Positions 1-8,577 of a stretch of DNA of 64,000 nucleotides are shown here, piece after piece. This DNA comes from Photobacterium profundum (GTDB taxonomy: Bacteria; Pseudomonadota; Gammaproteobacteria; Enterobacterales; Vibrionaceae), in the NCBI RefSeq assembly GCF_003026285.1, contig NZ_PYOD01000004.1, positions 358,110 through 422,109 on the forward strand, in the 5' to 3' direction. Below the pieces are notes generated by a model. The model did no database searches. It worked only from the letters and a program-made list of their open reading frames with translations, and was not told the origin of the DNA. Position numbers and translations under genes: made by a program. How positions within the stretch are numbered: the first letter of the stretch is position 1; each line of letters begins with the position of its first letter.

Positions 1-819
1 TTAAAGCGCGCACAATCGGGAGTAAGTCAGTCGGTATCTAACCTTGAAATTGCACTAAACCAACAGTTGTTTGACCGTAGCCGTAATATTCCAGTGCTTA
101 CTGTACAAGGCACGGCATTATTGCCAATTGCCAAATCTATCTTGCATCAACAGCTTCACTTTGATCAAAAGGTAGCATCGCTCGATCAGCAACATGAGCA
201 CGAATTAGTACTCGCCATTGAAGAAAGTTTAGTGGATGCAAAACTGTTAGAAAAGTTAAGTGAACTTGCCGATCAATTTCCTATCACCAATATTGAGATA
301 GTCTCTGCTTCTACTTTTGATGTTGAAAAGATGGTGAGTGAAGGGATTGCACAAGTCGGTATTATTTATGCTGATGGAAAAATGCAAAACGAGATGGATT
401 TTTTCACGCTGGGCTATAACCGCTTTATTACGGTTGTGTCACCCAGCCATCCGTTATCAAGCTTGAAAAGTGTGAAAGATACGGATTTAAGAAATTATCG
501 TCAAATTGTACAGCGATCTTCTCAAGGGAAAGAGCTCTGGTTCAGCTATGGAATAAGCATTAAAGCCTGGTATGCGAGTAACCATTTAATGCTACTTCAT
601 CTTGCTAAGCAAGGTATCGGATGGGCAGTTATTCCTGAAAGCTTGGCTGCTTCTGCCATACGAGAAGGGAAGTTGGTTTCGCTAAACCTAGAATATGAAC
701 CGAATGGTTGGATCAACACAATAGATTGCATTACCTCGAGAAGACATCAATCTGGCCCTGTACTTCAAGCGGTGTGCTCAATGCTTAAAACGTACATGAA
801 AGGCGAAATATTTATGTGA
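1..819 (+). CDS. LysR-family transcriptional regulator, 5' end outside the window
   Basis: Partial gene: the reading frame is open from base 1, so the start codon and most of the HTH lie upstream. The visible N-terminus (QSGVSQSVSNLE, then QQLFDR) is the recognition-helix/wing part of a LysR winged HTH, and the rest is a substrate-binding-like effector domain ending at a TGA. It resembles the LysR protein at 9663-10544: both carry the VSPSHPL segment and a GIGW motif near the end, so the two are probably paralogues. The TTG at 67 is not the true start. It lies just upstream of a HlyD/DUF2955/MarR efflux operon in the same direction and may regulate it, but that is inferred from position only. 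Confidence 0.9.
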   Translation, partial: LKRAQSGVSQSVSNLEIALNQQLFDRSRNIPVLTVQGTALLPIAKSILHQQLHFDQKVASLDQQHEHELVLAIEESLVDAKLLEKLSELADQFPITNIEIVSASTFDVEKMVSEGIAQVGIIYADGKMQNEMDFFTLGYNRFITVVSPSHPLSSLKSVKDTDLRNYRQIVQRSSQGKELWFSYGISIKAWYASNHLMLLHLAKQGIGWAVIPESLAASAIREGKLVSLNLEYEPNGWINTIDCITSRRHQSGPVLQAVCSMLKTYMKGEIFM

Positions 820-872
820 TTGTCGGCATGATTGTGACTGTTTTTTTTAATTATTTTTCTTATAGGTTTAGA

Positions 873-892
873 GTGATGGATATAACCATCAC
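873..892 (+). terminator. Hairpin after the LysR gene, possible terminator
   Basis: GTGATGG / CCATCAC, 7-bp perfect arms with a 6-nt loop, 54 bp after the LysR stop codon. The T-tract is weak, so termination is plausible rather than certain. Confidence 0.45.
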
Positions 893-998
893 TTTGATTA
901 TTAACGTTTTACTTCATGATTCATTTTTCTATTTAATCCTACTCTCAATCCCATACTGCTTTGTTCATGGTTACTACTGGTGATTCTATTACCCATTA

Positions 999-1016
999 TT
1001 GTTGCATCTGCAACAA
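999..1016. promoter_or_regulatory. 18-bp palindrome upstream of efflux operon, candidate operator 1
   Basis: TTGTTGCA-TC-TGCAACAA, perfect 8-bp arms. It is 49 bp upstream of the HlyD start. A second 18-bp sequence with the same outer half-sites follows at 1045. Candidate binding site for the MarR protein encoded at the end of the operon, or for the upstream LysR protein. Confidence 0.5.
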
Positions 1017-1044
1017 AAAAGAGTACACTTTCCATATCGAAATA

Positions 1045-1062
1045 TTGTTGTATAGGTAACAA
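1045..1062. promoter_or_regulatory. Second operator-like site overlapping the HlyD ribosome-binding region
   Basis: TTGTTGTATAGGTAACAA has the same length and the same TTGTTG...AACAA ends as the palindrome at 999-1016, 46 bp away. It sits directly before the ATG at 1066, so occupancy would block translation or early transcription of the operon. Confidence 0.4.
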
Positions 1063-1065
1063 AAA

Positions 1066-2118
1066 ATGGAAAAAGATAAAATTTATCAATACGCCATCTA
1101 TGTCGTTCTAAGTATCACCATTGGGTTTTCTGCTTTTCTTATCACTTCTGATAATGTTGCTCCTTTTACAACTCAAGCAAGTATGCAGAAAACGGTCGCA
1201 AATATTGCCCCAGAAGTAACTGGCGTTGTTACGAAGGTCAATGTTGAAAATGGTGAAACAGTAAAAGCGGGTGATGTTTTGTTTTCAATTGATAGCCGCA
1301 GTTATGAATTAGCGGTACGTCAATCACAAGCTGAGTTGCACCAAGTACAAGAATCGAATTCAGCAAAGTGGCAAGAACTGCAAGCGGCTAATCAAACATT
1401 AGCACAGCGAAATATCGAATGGCAGAACGCCAAAACGAAATTAAAGCGTTACCAATCGCTTTTATCTAAAGGTTTGATCACCCAGCAAGAATTTGATGAT
1501 GTGCAAATGAATGACAGCGTTGCAGGAAGGGTTGTTCAGTCTGCGCGTGCTGATAGTTTACGTATTCAGGCAGAGCTTGCGACGGAAGATAATAATGCTG
1601 CGGTTGAATTGGCAAAAGCCAAGCTAGAACAAGCACAGTTAGATTTATCACATGCGGTTGTTGTAGCAAAAATTGATGGCACAGTGAGTAACTTACAGCT
1701 TCAAGCGGGTACTTATATGAATAAAGGTACTGTCGCCATGTTTTTAGTTAATGAAGCAAATAGCTGGTTAAAAGCCGATTTTAATGAAAAAGGCATTTCA
1801 CACCTAATTGTTGGTACCCCTGTGCTCGTTGCTTTTGATGCAATGCCCGGCCAATTGTTTGAAGGGCAGGTTATTAACCGTGATAGTGCTATTTACGATG
1901 CATCTAGTCAGAACAGTATGTTATCAGACGTTACCAATGACAGCCGTTGGATTCGAGAGCAACAAAAAATTCGTACGCGTATTCAGGTTGATGGCGTCGA
2001 CTCTGCGTTAATTTCAGGTTCTAAGGCAAGCGTTATTGTTAAAAATGGCAATGGCTTGATTGATGCAGTCGGTCATAGCTGGATTCAACTTGTCGCTTAC
2101 TTTCGCTACATCTATTAA
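1066..2118 (+). CDS. HlyD-family periplasmic adaptor of a two-gene efflux system
   Basis: Membrane-fusion protein of 350 aa. Residues about 8-28 form one N-terminal membrane helix. A lipoyl half-motif (APEVTGVVTKV, then NGETVKAGDVLF) begins near residue 47, followed by a coiled-coil hairpin (about 80-195) and the second lipoyl half and beta-barrel (KIDGTVSNLQLQAGTYM). This is the EmrA/AaeA-like architecture that links an inner-membrane pump to an outer-membrane channel. It is followed after 28 bp by a DUF2955 membrane protein, its usual partner in Vibrionaceae, and then by a MarR regulator, so the three probably form one operon. Substrate unknown. Two palindromes in the leader suggest repression. 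Confidence 0.9.
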   Translation: MEKDKIYQYAIYVVLSITIGFSAFLITSDNVAPFTTQASMQKTVANIAPEVTGVVTKVNVENGETVKAGDVLFSIDSRSYELAVRQSQAELHQVQESNSAKWQELQAANQTLAQRNIEWQNAKTKLKRYQSLLSKGLITQQEFDDVQMNDSVAGRVVQSARADSLRIQAELATEDNNAAVELAKAKLEQAQLDLSHAVVVAKIDGTVSNLQLQAGTYMNKGTVAMFLVNEANSWLKADFNEKGISHLIVGTPVLVAFDAMPGQLFEGQVINRDSAIYDASSQNSMLSDVTNDSRWIREQQKIRTRIQVDGVDSALISGSKASVIVKNGNGLIDAVGHSWIQLVAYFRYIY

Positions 2119-2146
2119 TTGTAAAACGTGTGTTTAAGGGGATGTA

Positions 2147-3178
2147 ATGCCAAAGATAATGATGCATTTGAGTGTTGCTGGTGGCTTTAGCGCCAGCACA
2201 AATGAAGCGCTTAGAATCGCCATTACCATTACTATTTGTATGCTGGCGGGTAAATTGTTGGATTTAGATTCAGCCGTATACCTTGCGTTATATCCATCAA
2301 TTGTGATGACAAAAGCAAAAGACTATTCGTTTAAAGGGTTAGTTAAATTGTTCTCACCCACTTTTCTTGCTGCATCAACAGCGTTACTCGTTGTTGAAGT
2401 GTTCCAAGATCATCCTTTTATTGTGTGGACAATTAGCCTTATTTTTATCGATCAGTTACGACGTCGTGCAAATACACCTGCAAAGTTAGGTGGAATGTTA
2501 ATGCCGACATTTAACTGGATTTTGGTTGTCGTATTTGCACAAACAACGACGATGGATATGCCTGATCGTATCCGAGAAATACTCTTATCCATGATCATTA
2601 CGATTATCGTGACAAAAGCGATGATATGGATATTTCCCATGAAAAAAAGCAATAAGCCGCCAGTATTTACACCACAATATGTTACGTATCAAAACCGTTT
2701 GGTATCAATGGGGTTAATTGGCTGTGGCTTAGGCTTTTTAATGATTGTAGATTTGATCTCTGCCACTTTTTGCATGGTGCCTGTTATTGCAGCCGCCACG
2801 CAGTTTTCACGCAGTAAATTCATTGATGTTGTTGAACGTCGTTTCATCACTCAGGTTGGCGGTTGTGCTGTCGCGGCTATTTTCACGCTTTTAATGGCTG
2901 GGCATCAAAACATCATTGGGTATTACGCATTAGGATTAGGGTTAACCGTTTTTATTATCGCGAAATTAATGACAACCTCTGAAGGCGTATCAAGAGATAT
3001 TCATGGTGATGCATTATTGGCCACTATGCTGCCTATTCAATTGTATATCGGAAATAATACCCTAGGTTTGGAAAGTACCTTCTTACGAGCATGGGAACTT
3101 ACCGTAACTTTAGGTATATTATTTGTTGTTTATCAGCTTACAAAAACGCGCGTGAATCAAAATGCTTCGTTAGCATAA
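2147..3178 (+). CDS. DUF2955 (FUSC-like) inner-membrane transport protein
   Basis: 343 aa, with two blocks of hydrophobic helices (about 20-150 and 180-330) separated by a charged cytoplasmic stretch (FPMKKSNKPP). This is the duplicated-half layout of DUF2955/FUSC proteins such as the aromatic-acid efflux pump AaeB. An AAGGGGA Shine-Dalgarno sequence precedes the ATG. It should act with the adaptor encoded 28 bp upstream; an outer-membrane channel gene is not in the window. The substrate cannot be read from the sequence. Confidence 0.85.
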   Translation: MPKIMMHLSVAGGFSASTNEALRIAITITICMLAGKLLDLDSAVYLALYPSIVMTKAKDYSFKGLVKLFSPTFLAASTALLVVEVFQDHPFIVWTISLIFIDQLRRRANTPAKLGGMLMPTFNWILVVVFAQTTTMDMPDRIREILLSMIITIIVTKAMIWIFPMKKSNKPPVFTPQYVTYQNRLVSMGLIGCGLGFLMIVDLISATFCMVPVIAAATQFSRSKFIDVVERRFITQVGGCAVAAIFTLLMAGHQNIIGYYALGLGLTVFIIAKLMTTSEGVSRDIHGDALLATMLPIQLYIGNNTLGLESTFLRAWELTVTLGILFVVYQLTKTRVNQNASLA

Positions 3179-3210
3179 CGTCGCAACACTTAATGATGTA
3201 TGAGATTACC

Positions 3211-3672
3211 ATGATCAAGCCAATTACCATGATTCCTGAGTTAGAGAACAACACATCTTTCATGCTGGGTTTAGCCTATAAACAGTTTAGAACCATTGCT
3301 AACCAAACATTGGCGGTAGAGTGTGATATCACATTGGAAATGTTGGGTGCATTGCGCGTACTGGCGCATTTGGGTGAAGTACCTCAGCAAGCATTAGCAG
3401 AAGCATTACGCCGTGAACGCTCGGTAACTAAGCGTTTAGTGGATAATTGCATTAAACGTGGTTTGGTTGAGGTGCATAAGAGTGAGCTGAATAAGAAAGC
3501 CCGTTACCTTGTATTAACGCCTAAAGGGATTGAAGTGAAAGACAAAGCACACCAGCAACTGAGTACGCTTGTCGACGATTTTTACTCACCGCTAACAAGG
3601 GAAGAACGAGGGTTGATTCTGTCTTTATGTAAGAAGCTTATTCGCGATGATATCTTTTTGACGGGGGAGTGA
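3211..3672 (+). CDS. MarR-family transcriptional regulator
   Basis: 153 aa from the chosen ATG. A winged HTH is visible in the middle: an LGEVPQQALAEALRRE helix pair, then SVTKRLVDNCIKRGLVE (recognition helix), then a wing with KARYLVLTPKG. This is the MarR/SlyA layout. In-frame ATGs at 3193 and 3196 are alternative starts; none has a strong ribosome-binding site. It follows the DUF2955 gene by 32 bp and is likely co-transcribed with the efflux operon as its local repressor. The tandem palindromes at 999-1062 are the natural candidate targets (inference). Confidence 0.85.
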   Translation: MIKPITMIPELENNTSFMLGLAYKQFRTIANQTLAVECDITLEMLGALRVLAHLGEVPQQALAEALRRERSVTKRLVDNCIKRGLVEVHKSELNKKARYLVLTPKGIEVKDKAHQQLSTLVDDFYSPLTREERGLILSLCKKLIRDDIFLTGE

Positions 3673-3868
3673 CGTTTCCATCGCTTTGGTATAAATTAAC
3701 CATGAGTTAAAGAAAAGGGGCAATATCCATCTGCCCAATGTGCTTTGTATGAATTAAATCATTAGTATTGCAAAAGCACTAAACATAAATAGAACTCCCA
3801 GCATTAAAAGAGCACTATCTACAAAAGAACGTTATTCATAAAGAACGCTATCAATTAAAAGCGTTGGG

Positions 3869-4198
3869 CTAATAAAGCGTAATATGCAGGGTACGTCGTA
3901 TTGATTGGCAACGCTTTTTATCTAAAGGATCATTGAGGTAAATACCTTTATCTTCGGCACTTTTGCGATAAATAAGGGCTTTAGCTCGGTCGCCACTGTC
4001 TAAACGATCATATTCTTTTAATGTGCGAATTTTCAGCAAGTTGTATTTAGAAGAATCGCTAGAGTCGATATTTTTACAATATTCCATTGCACCAGCATTT
4101 GCACCTAGTTTTGCGGCATCACTGAATAGGGCTGCTTGAGATGAAAACGAACTTAATAAAAGCGCACTAAGACCAAGAATAGGAATATATTTTTTCAT
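3869..4198 (-). CDS. Small exported protein of unknown function
   Basis: 109 aa when started at 4198, where GGAG lies 8 nt before the ATG; the longer frame to 4282 has no such signal. The N-terminus (MKKYIPILGLSALLLSSFSSQA) is a Sec signal peptide with an AxA-like cleavage after SSQA. The mature part is charged and has two cysteines (EYCKN and KRCQS), which could form a disulfide in the periplasm. No family recognised. It stands alone between the MarR gene and an MBL hydrolase gene. Confidence 0.7.
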   Translation of the reverse strand: MKKYIPILGLSALLLSSFSSQAALFSDAAKLGANAGAMEYCKNIDSSDSSKYNLLKIRTLKEYDRLDSGDRAKALIYRKSAEDKGIYLNDPLDKKRCQSIRRTLHITLY

Positions 4199-4323
4199 TT
4201 GATTCTCCGAAACATTAATTATCAGACAGGTGCAGTTTGCCCAATTCGGTGAACCTTTATTTACCTTTATACGCCATCTCACGAAAGAATAGATCAGTGA
4301 TTTTGTACTTATCCAGAATAATA

Positions 4324-5085
4324 TTACTCAACAGGGTATTTTAATTTTAGTGCTCGGCTTACTTTCATTTTTACCGATCGCCAGTGAGTTTTGGGTACTT
4401 TGGGGGCGCAATTCAATAAGTGTTGGAATTCTTGTTCTGAAGGTTGTACTTCACCACCATGAGCGAGAATAATGGAATCTGGCTTTAAGGCGATAATTTT
4501 ATGTAATGAATTACGGTAACGATTAGGGTAAAAAACGGGGAAGGGCGGAATATAATTCCCTTTAACTTTTACCATTAAATCAGCCACATAAATACGGTTG
4601 CTTGGTACATGATGTAACGATATATCCCTGTCGGTATGGCCTTGAGTAGCAAGAGCGACCCAGTCAGGAAAGTTTGGCAAGGCATCACCATCATTAAGCT
4701 TATAGTCTGTTTTTAGCTTACTCGAATACCAGATATTGCGTCGCGGTTTCTTCATGCGCTTTGCCACCCATTTAGCAAGTAGCATGTCGGTTAAATGCAT
4801 GAGTACCCCTTCAAACCCCTTATACCATTGACCTGGTACATTCGCTGCTGCAATTTTACAGCCTGTTAAAGTGCGTAATTTATGCGCCGCCCCTGCATGA
4901 TCAGGGTGCATGTGGGTAACAATGATCAGGTTAAGATCGCTCATTGGTCTTTGTAGTATTCTTATAATAAAGTGTTTTAAAACAGGTATATCTGCTCGGC
5001 TACAGCCATCGAGTAAGAGAAGTTTATCTTGGTATTCAACTAAATAAATGGATTGAATATAACCGTCTAATTTATGTAGTTTCAT
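4324..5085 (-). CDS. MBL-fold metallo-hydrolase
   Basis: 253 aa from the chosen start (MKLHKLDGY). The metal-binding signature THMHPDHAG is clear (HxHxDH), followed by GHTDRDISLH (third histidine), VADLMV (bridging aspartate) and LAHGGE (last histidine). This arrangement fits the glyoxalase II/beta-lactamase-like hydrolase fold with two metal ions. No signal peptide, so probably cytoplasmic. The frame extends to 5163 but neither start has a good Shine-Dalgarno sequence. Substrate unknown; neighbours give no hint. Confidence 0.85.
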   Translation of the reverse strand: MKLHKLDGYIQSIYLVEYQDKLLLLDGCSRADIPVLKHFIIRILQRPMSDLNLIIVTHMHPDHAGAAHKLRTLTGCKIAAANVPGQWYKGFEGVLMHLTDMLLAKWVAKRMKKPRRNIWYSSKLKTDYKLNDGDALPNFPDWVALATQGHTDRDISLHHVPSNRIYVADLMVKVKGNYIPPFPVFYPNRYRNSLHKIIALKPDSIILAHGGEVQPSEQEFQHLLNCAPKVPKTHWRSVKMKVSRALKLKYPVE

Positions 5086-5309
5086 CGTAAAAGGGGCACA
5101 CTCTAGGTTTATTATTAGTTGAACATTGATAATAGCCCTAAGATCGCATAATGCCCAACTCATCTGACCATTAAGCTATTTGATGATTGCAAATAGTACC
5201 GATTGGACTCGAGACTGAAGAGGTAAAAATAAGGAGGGAGGGGAAAATAACGCCAACCAGATGGTCAGCGTATTTTAAAGTCTTGAGTACTTAGCGTAAT
5301 CAGATCAAT

Positions 5310-5699
5310 CTATCGACGTCGAGGTCCACGTGATCTTTCTTTATGGGCAGAAGCCGCTTTTGCTTGAGAAAGCTCAATCGATTCAACAGTCAACACCATT
5401 GGCTCTCGTGGCAAGATGCCTACTGCAAAAGTACGCTTACGAGGCGGTAATGAAAACTCTGCTTCGCTTGCTCTTGGCATACGCTTAAAGCGAGATAGAT
5501 AAAAGTTTTCTAACTTCTCTCTAGCCCATTCTGTTTTACGAAAGAATTTAACGCAACCTTCTAGGGTTGGGTTGGTGTTAAAGCAGTGAAAACGCATAGC
5601 AGTTCCAAGGATCTCCCAGCCATAAAAGTCGATAAGTTCTGTTAGTAAAACCTCTAACTTAAGGCCATGTAACGGGTTGTTTTGTTGTTCTTCTATCAT
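5310..5699 (-). CDS. VF530-family protein (DUF2132)
   Basis: 129 aa. The N-terminal 70 residues (NPLHGLKLEVLLTELIDFYG, then FRKTEWAREKLENFYL) match the compact VF530/DUF2132 domain known from Vibrio fischeri, often described as DNA-binding-like, function unproven. The C-terminal part is basic and low in complexity, ending in RSRGPRRR, which could contact nucleic acid. Monocistronic on the minus strand. Confidence 0.8.
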   Translation of the reverse strand: MIEEQQNNPLHGLKLEVLLTELIDFYGWEILGTAMRFHCFNTNPTLEGCVKFFRKTEWAREKLENFYLSRFKRMPRASEAEFSLPPRKRTFAVGILPREPMVLTVESIELSQAKAASAHKERSRGPRRR

Positions 5700-5789
5700 T
5701 GCGATTCCTAAAACGGGTATTTATAGCGTGATCTCCGTCTATTATACTGTGTACTTGGGTTGAATGAATACAATTTAATCCACTATTCA

Positions 5790-6206
5790 TCAGCAATCGC
5801 TATCTACTAATTTCACTTCATACGTACCTGTTACCCGCATATCGCTATAAGTAATATAACAGCGGCTTTTTTGCTTAAACGATAAAGTAGCCGTACGCCC
5901 ATTCTCGTCCGTACCGTTGTTTGATAAATTTAGCGATTCATCAATATCAAACGCCCTTTTTATATTATCGATATGGGCTGTAGGGTAACCACCGCAGGTA
6001 TAGATGTCCTCTATGTAAACAAAGCAGCTAGAGTCGACACCACGGAGCAATGACTTTGTATAAACTATCCCAGACATAGTGTGCATAGTAGAAACAATTG
6101 TTTTTAATGCCGCACGCCTAGTATCAGACTGAAAATTGAGCATTTTTATATAGGCAGTAATAGAGACTATTGCTAAAACGATAATGACGATAATTAACCT
6201 GAGCAT
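5790..6206 (-). CDS. Type IV pilin-like protein without a recognisable leader
   Basis: 138 aa. The first 25 residues form a pilin-like hydrophobic helix followed by NFQSDTRRAALK, close to the MSHA-type pilin pattern (FLNLQSDARKA), and three C-terminal-half cysteines could form the pilin disulfide loop. However, the protein starts MLRLIIVIIVL: the charged leader and G-F-T-L-I-E cleavage motif are absent, and an in-frame stop codon lies four codons upstream, so no longer start exists in this frame. It may be a degenerate minor pilin or a membrane-anchored derivative. No other pilus genes are nearby. Confidence 0.65.
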   Translation of the reverse strand: MLRLIIVIIVLAIVSITAYIKMLNFQSDTRRAALKTIVSTMHTMSGIVYTKSLLRGVDSSCFVYIEDIYTCGGYPTAHIDNIKRAFDIDESLNLSNNGTDENGRTATLSFKQKSRCYITYSDMRVTGTYEVKLVDSDC

Positions 6207-6402
6207 GTATATCCCTTATTGAAATGGTGAAAGCCATTCCAGCGTCTTATTTTAATATTTGTTATTAACGTTATTGTTATTAAATAATTAATCACAGTAG
6301 TTACAATAGAGGTCCGTCAAGTATTTGACGATAATAGCATAAGATGAACAATGTACAATTATTTTAACGTATAGCAGTTAATATATTTATTGTTCAATTT
6401 CA

Positions 6403-6615
6403 ATGGTTGAAATAATAATTCATCATTGCGAGGATTATTTGAATAGTCATGCGATTACTTATGTGTTTACTGGTATAAAAAATATTCGTGGATGTAATGA
6501 TATTATCGAGTCAACCGACCTGCTTTTTGACCATTCCCATATCTTGTTAGTTCATATGGATTCTCATAAACTGAGATTATATGGAATTAATAACATTAAA
6601 ATTCTCACTGAGTGA
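6403..6615 (+). CDS. Doubtful small ORF, 70 aa
   Basis: Open frame in an A+T-rich gap. No family, signal peptide or strong ribosome-binding site is visible. Its last codons run into the palindrome at 6601-6619. It may be a real small gene or chance. Confidence 0.2.
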   Translation: MVEIIIHHCEDYLNSHAITYVFTGIKNIRGCNDIIESTDLLFDHSHILLVHMDSHKLRLYGINNIKILTE

Positions 6616-6619
6616 GAAT
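6601..6619. promoter_or_regulatory. Perfect palindrome before the IclR gene: operator or terminator
   Basis: ATTCTCACT-G-AGTGAGAAT, 9-bp arms around one base, 33 bp before the IclR start codon. The position suits an autoregulatory IclR operator. A T-rich stretch follows, so a short terminator is the alternative. Confidence 0.45.
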
Positions 6620-6652
6620 TGTGTTTGTGTTTTGTTTTAAAGAGGATTAAAA

Positions 6653-7402
6653 ATGTTGGAGAAGACAACATTGAGTGGAAATCTCTTGAGCCCAAACCAA
6701 CGGTTATTACAAATTTTACTGACGATCTCCTCATCTTCAGCGCCGTTATCAGCACAGATGATCAGTGAACAGACAGATACGCCGGTTAGCTCGGTATATC
6801 GATATATTGCGACGCTGCGTGAATGGAACTTTATTGAAGAACAACCGAGTGGTAAGCGTTATACGGTTGGTCCTGCTGCACTGCAACTCATGCGTAACTT
6901 TCACACGTTTTCGCCCTTGTCGGAAGGTGTTAGACCTGTACTAAAGCGCTTACAAGATCAAACTGGCGAGATGTCGGCCTATATGGTGCCCGTTGGGTTT
7001 AATGCTTTATGTGTCGAAATGGTAGATAGCCCTTATGCGTTAAGGTGTAGTTACCAGCAAGGCCAAAGCCAGCCGCTTATTTTAGGCGCTTCATCAAAAG
7101 TGATATTAGCGCAATTTAATGAGAAGCGATTACTTAGTACGTTAACGCATTTCGGCATTGCGGATGAGCATGAAAAAGCAAAGTGGTTTAATGAGTTGCG
7201 GTGTATTAAAAAAGAAGGTTATGCGTTAAGTACGTCTGAATTTGATCTGGGTGTATCCAGTGTGAGTGCTCCTGTGTTTTTGAATAAAAAAGTGGTGGGT
7301 GCGATTAGTGTAATGGCACCTACAGAACGCATTAATAATAAAAAAAACAGCATCGTATTTGCTGTATTACAAGCTGCTCGAATGCTGCCTCCTGAATGGT
7401 AA
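6653..7402 (+). CDS. IclR-family transcriptional regulator
   Basis: 249 aa. The N-terminal winged HTH (about residues 15-75: LLQILLTISSSS, TDTPVSSVYRYIATLREWNF) is followed by the IclR effector-binding domain (about 90-245), including GALSVSAP-like segments (GVSSVSAPVF and VVGAISVMAPTE). IclR proteins usually control a small catabolic operon next door. Here the next gene, 30 bp downstream and in the same direction, is a HutG-like protein, so the two may be one transcription unit. A palindrome at 6601-6619 is a possible operator. Confidence 0.9.
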   Translation: MLEKTTLSGNLLSPNQRLLQILLTISSSSAPLSAQMISEQTDTPVSSVYRYIATLREWNFIEEQPSGKRYTVGPAALQLMRNFHTFSPLSEGVRPVLKRLQDQTGEMSAYMVPVGFNALCVEMVDSPYALRCSYQQGQSQPLILGASSKVILAQFNEKRLLSTLTHFGIADEHEKAKWFNELRCIKKEGYALSTSEFDLGVSSVSAPVFLNKKVVGAISVMAPTERINNKKNSIVFAVLQAARMLPPEW

Positions 7403-7432
7403 TGCAATAGTCCGGCTATATTAGGAGGCACA

Positions 7433-8419
7433 ATGTTTTTTAAACAGTTAAATCAGTGGTTTGTTCGAGTTATTCCTAATAGCTACCATAACTCAACATC
7501 TTTCCGTTCTTACACTGAACAGTCTCAGGTTGGGGCGGTGTTGTTTGGTGTCGCTTCAGACTTGAGTCTTGGTCGTTTTCGTGGCCGTTTAAGTGACAGT
7601 GATGGACCTGAAAGCATCTGCCGGGCACTAAAGAAAGAGTATAAAGGTTCACCTTCTTTTCCATTGTATGATGCGGGCATAATTGATGAACTAGATGGGC
7701 TTGAATTTAATGAATTACAAGCTTTGCAATATCAGAAAATAGTCGGTTTTTTCGAGAAAGGGCATTTCCCTGTCGTATTAGGTGGTGGGCATGAAATATC
7801 TATTTCTAGTTATCAAGCACTGTCTGATTACGTTAATCAACCAAAACATATTGCACATCAGGTTCATGATAATAATGAAGAGAAAGGGCGCCAGGCTCGA
7901 GTAGGGGTTATTAATTTCGATGCACATTTCGAATTACGACCAACATTATCACCAAAAGTCGGATCCGTATTCCATTCTATTGCGAGTTACTGTACAGAAC
8001 ATCATCGTCCTTTTCATTATTTAGGCTTAGGTATATGCAATCGAACTAATTCACAATCATCATTTGAATATGCTGAGCAATTAGGTTGCCATTGGCTATT
8101 AGATAAAGAAATGACGATGCGGAATAAAAAGATTGTGCAGAACAAAATTGATCGTTTCTTGAGCGAGGTTGATTATATACATATTAGTTTTGATCTGTCG
8201 GTTTTTTCTGCAACTGTCGCTTCAGGTGTTAATTTGTCGCGGGTTCAAGGGGTTGAGTGGTCTATTATTGAGTATGCGCTTAAGCGAATTATCAGCAGCG
8301 GAAAAGTGAAAATATTAGACGTTGTTGAATTAAATCCAGAGTTTGATTACGAGGATCAAACGGCACGCATAGCGGCAAAAGTAGTGAGTACCGTTATAAG
8401 CAAACAAGCCATGTTGTGA
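7433..8419 (+). CDS. HutG-like formimidoylglutamase (arginase/ureohydrolase fold) with altered metal ligands
   Basis: 328 aa, with AGGAGG-like spacing before the ATG. The arginase-fold landmarks are in order: FGVASDLS, VVLGGGHEIS (about residue 117), INFDAHFELRP (about 161) and ISFDLSVFSA (about 254). In active ureohydrolases the second motif is DAHxD and the third is SxDxDxxDP or SFDLDV. Here the last aspartate of the second motif is Glu and the second aspartate of the third motif is Ser, so two of six manganese ligands are changed. The closest recognisable relative is HutG of histidine degradation, but no other hut gene is present. It may be a divergent enzyme or a non-catalytic relative, under the IclR regulator upstream. 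Confidence 0.75.
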   Translation: MFFKQLNQWFVRVIPNSYHNSTSFRSYTEQSQVGAVLFGVASDLSLGRFRGRLSDSDGPESICRALKKEYKGSPSFPLYDAGIIDELDGLEFNELQALQYQKIVGFFEKGHFPVVLGGGHEISISSYQALSDYVNQPKHIAHQVHDNNEEKGRQARVGVINFDAHFELRPTLSPKVGSVFHSIASYCTEHHRPFHYLGLGICNRTNSQSSFEYAEQLGCHWLLDKEMTMRNKKIVQNKIDRFLSEVDYIHISFDLSVFSATVASGVNLSRVQGVEWSIIEYALKRIISSGKVKILDVVELNPEFDYEDQTARIAAKVVSTVISKQAML

Positions 8420-8494
8420 TAAATGAAAATCTATGACTTATCTGATTATTAAAAGGTGTAGATGTAGTTTGAGAATATATTCACCGATACAGCA

Positions 8495-8534
8495 CAAACA
8501 CATTTCATCGGCATCGGCTGATGAAGTGTGTTTG
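8495..8534. terminator. Long hairpin between convergent genes
   Basis: 15-bp stem (one G-T wobble) with a 10-nt loop, starting CAAACACATTTCATC. It lies between the stop codons of the HutG-like gene (+) and the GreA-like gene (-), as expected for a shared terminator, though neither side has a long T-run. Confidence 0.55.
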
Positions 8535-8577
8535 AAAATCGCGATTGCTAGCACACGAGCGGTGAAGGCAAGATCAA

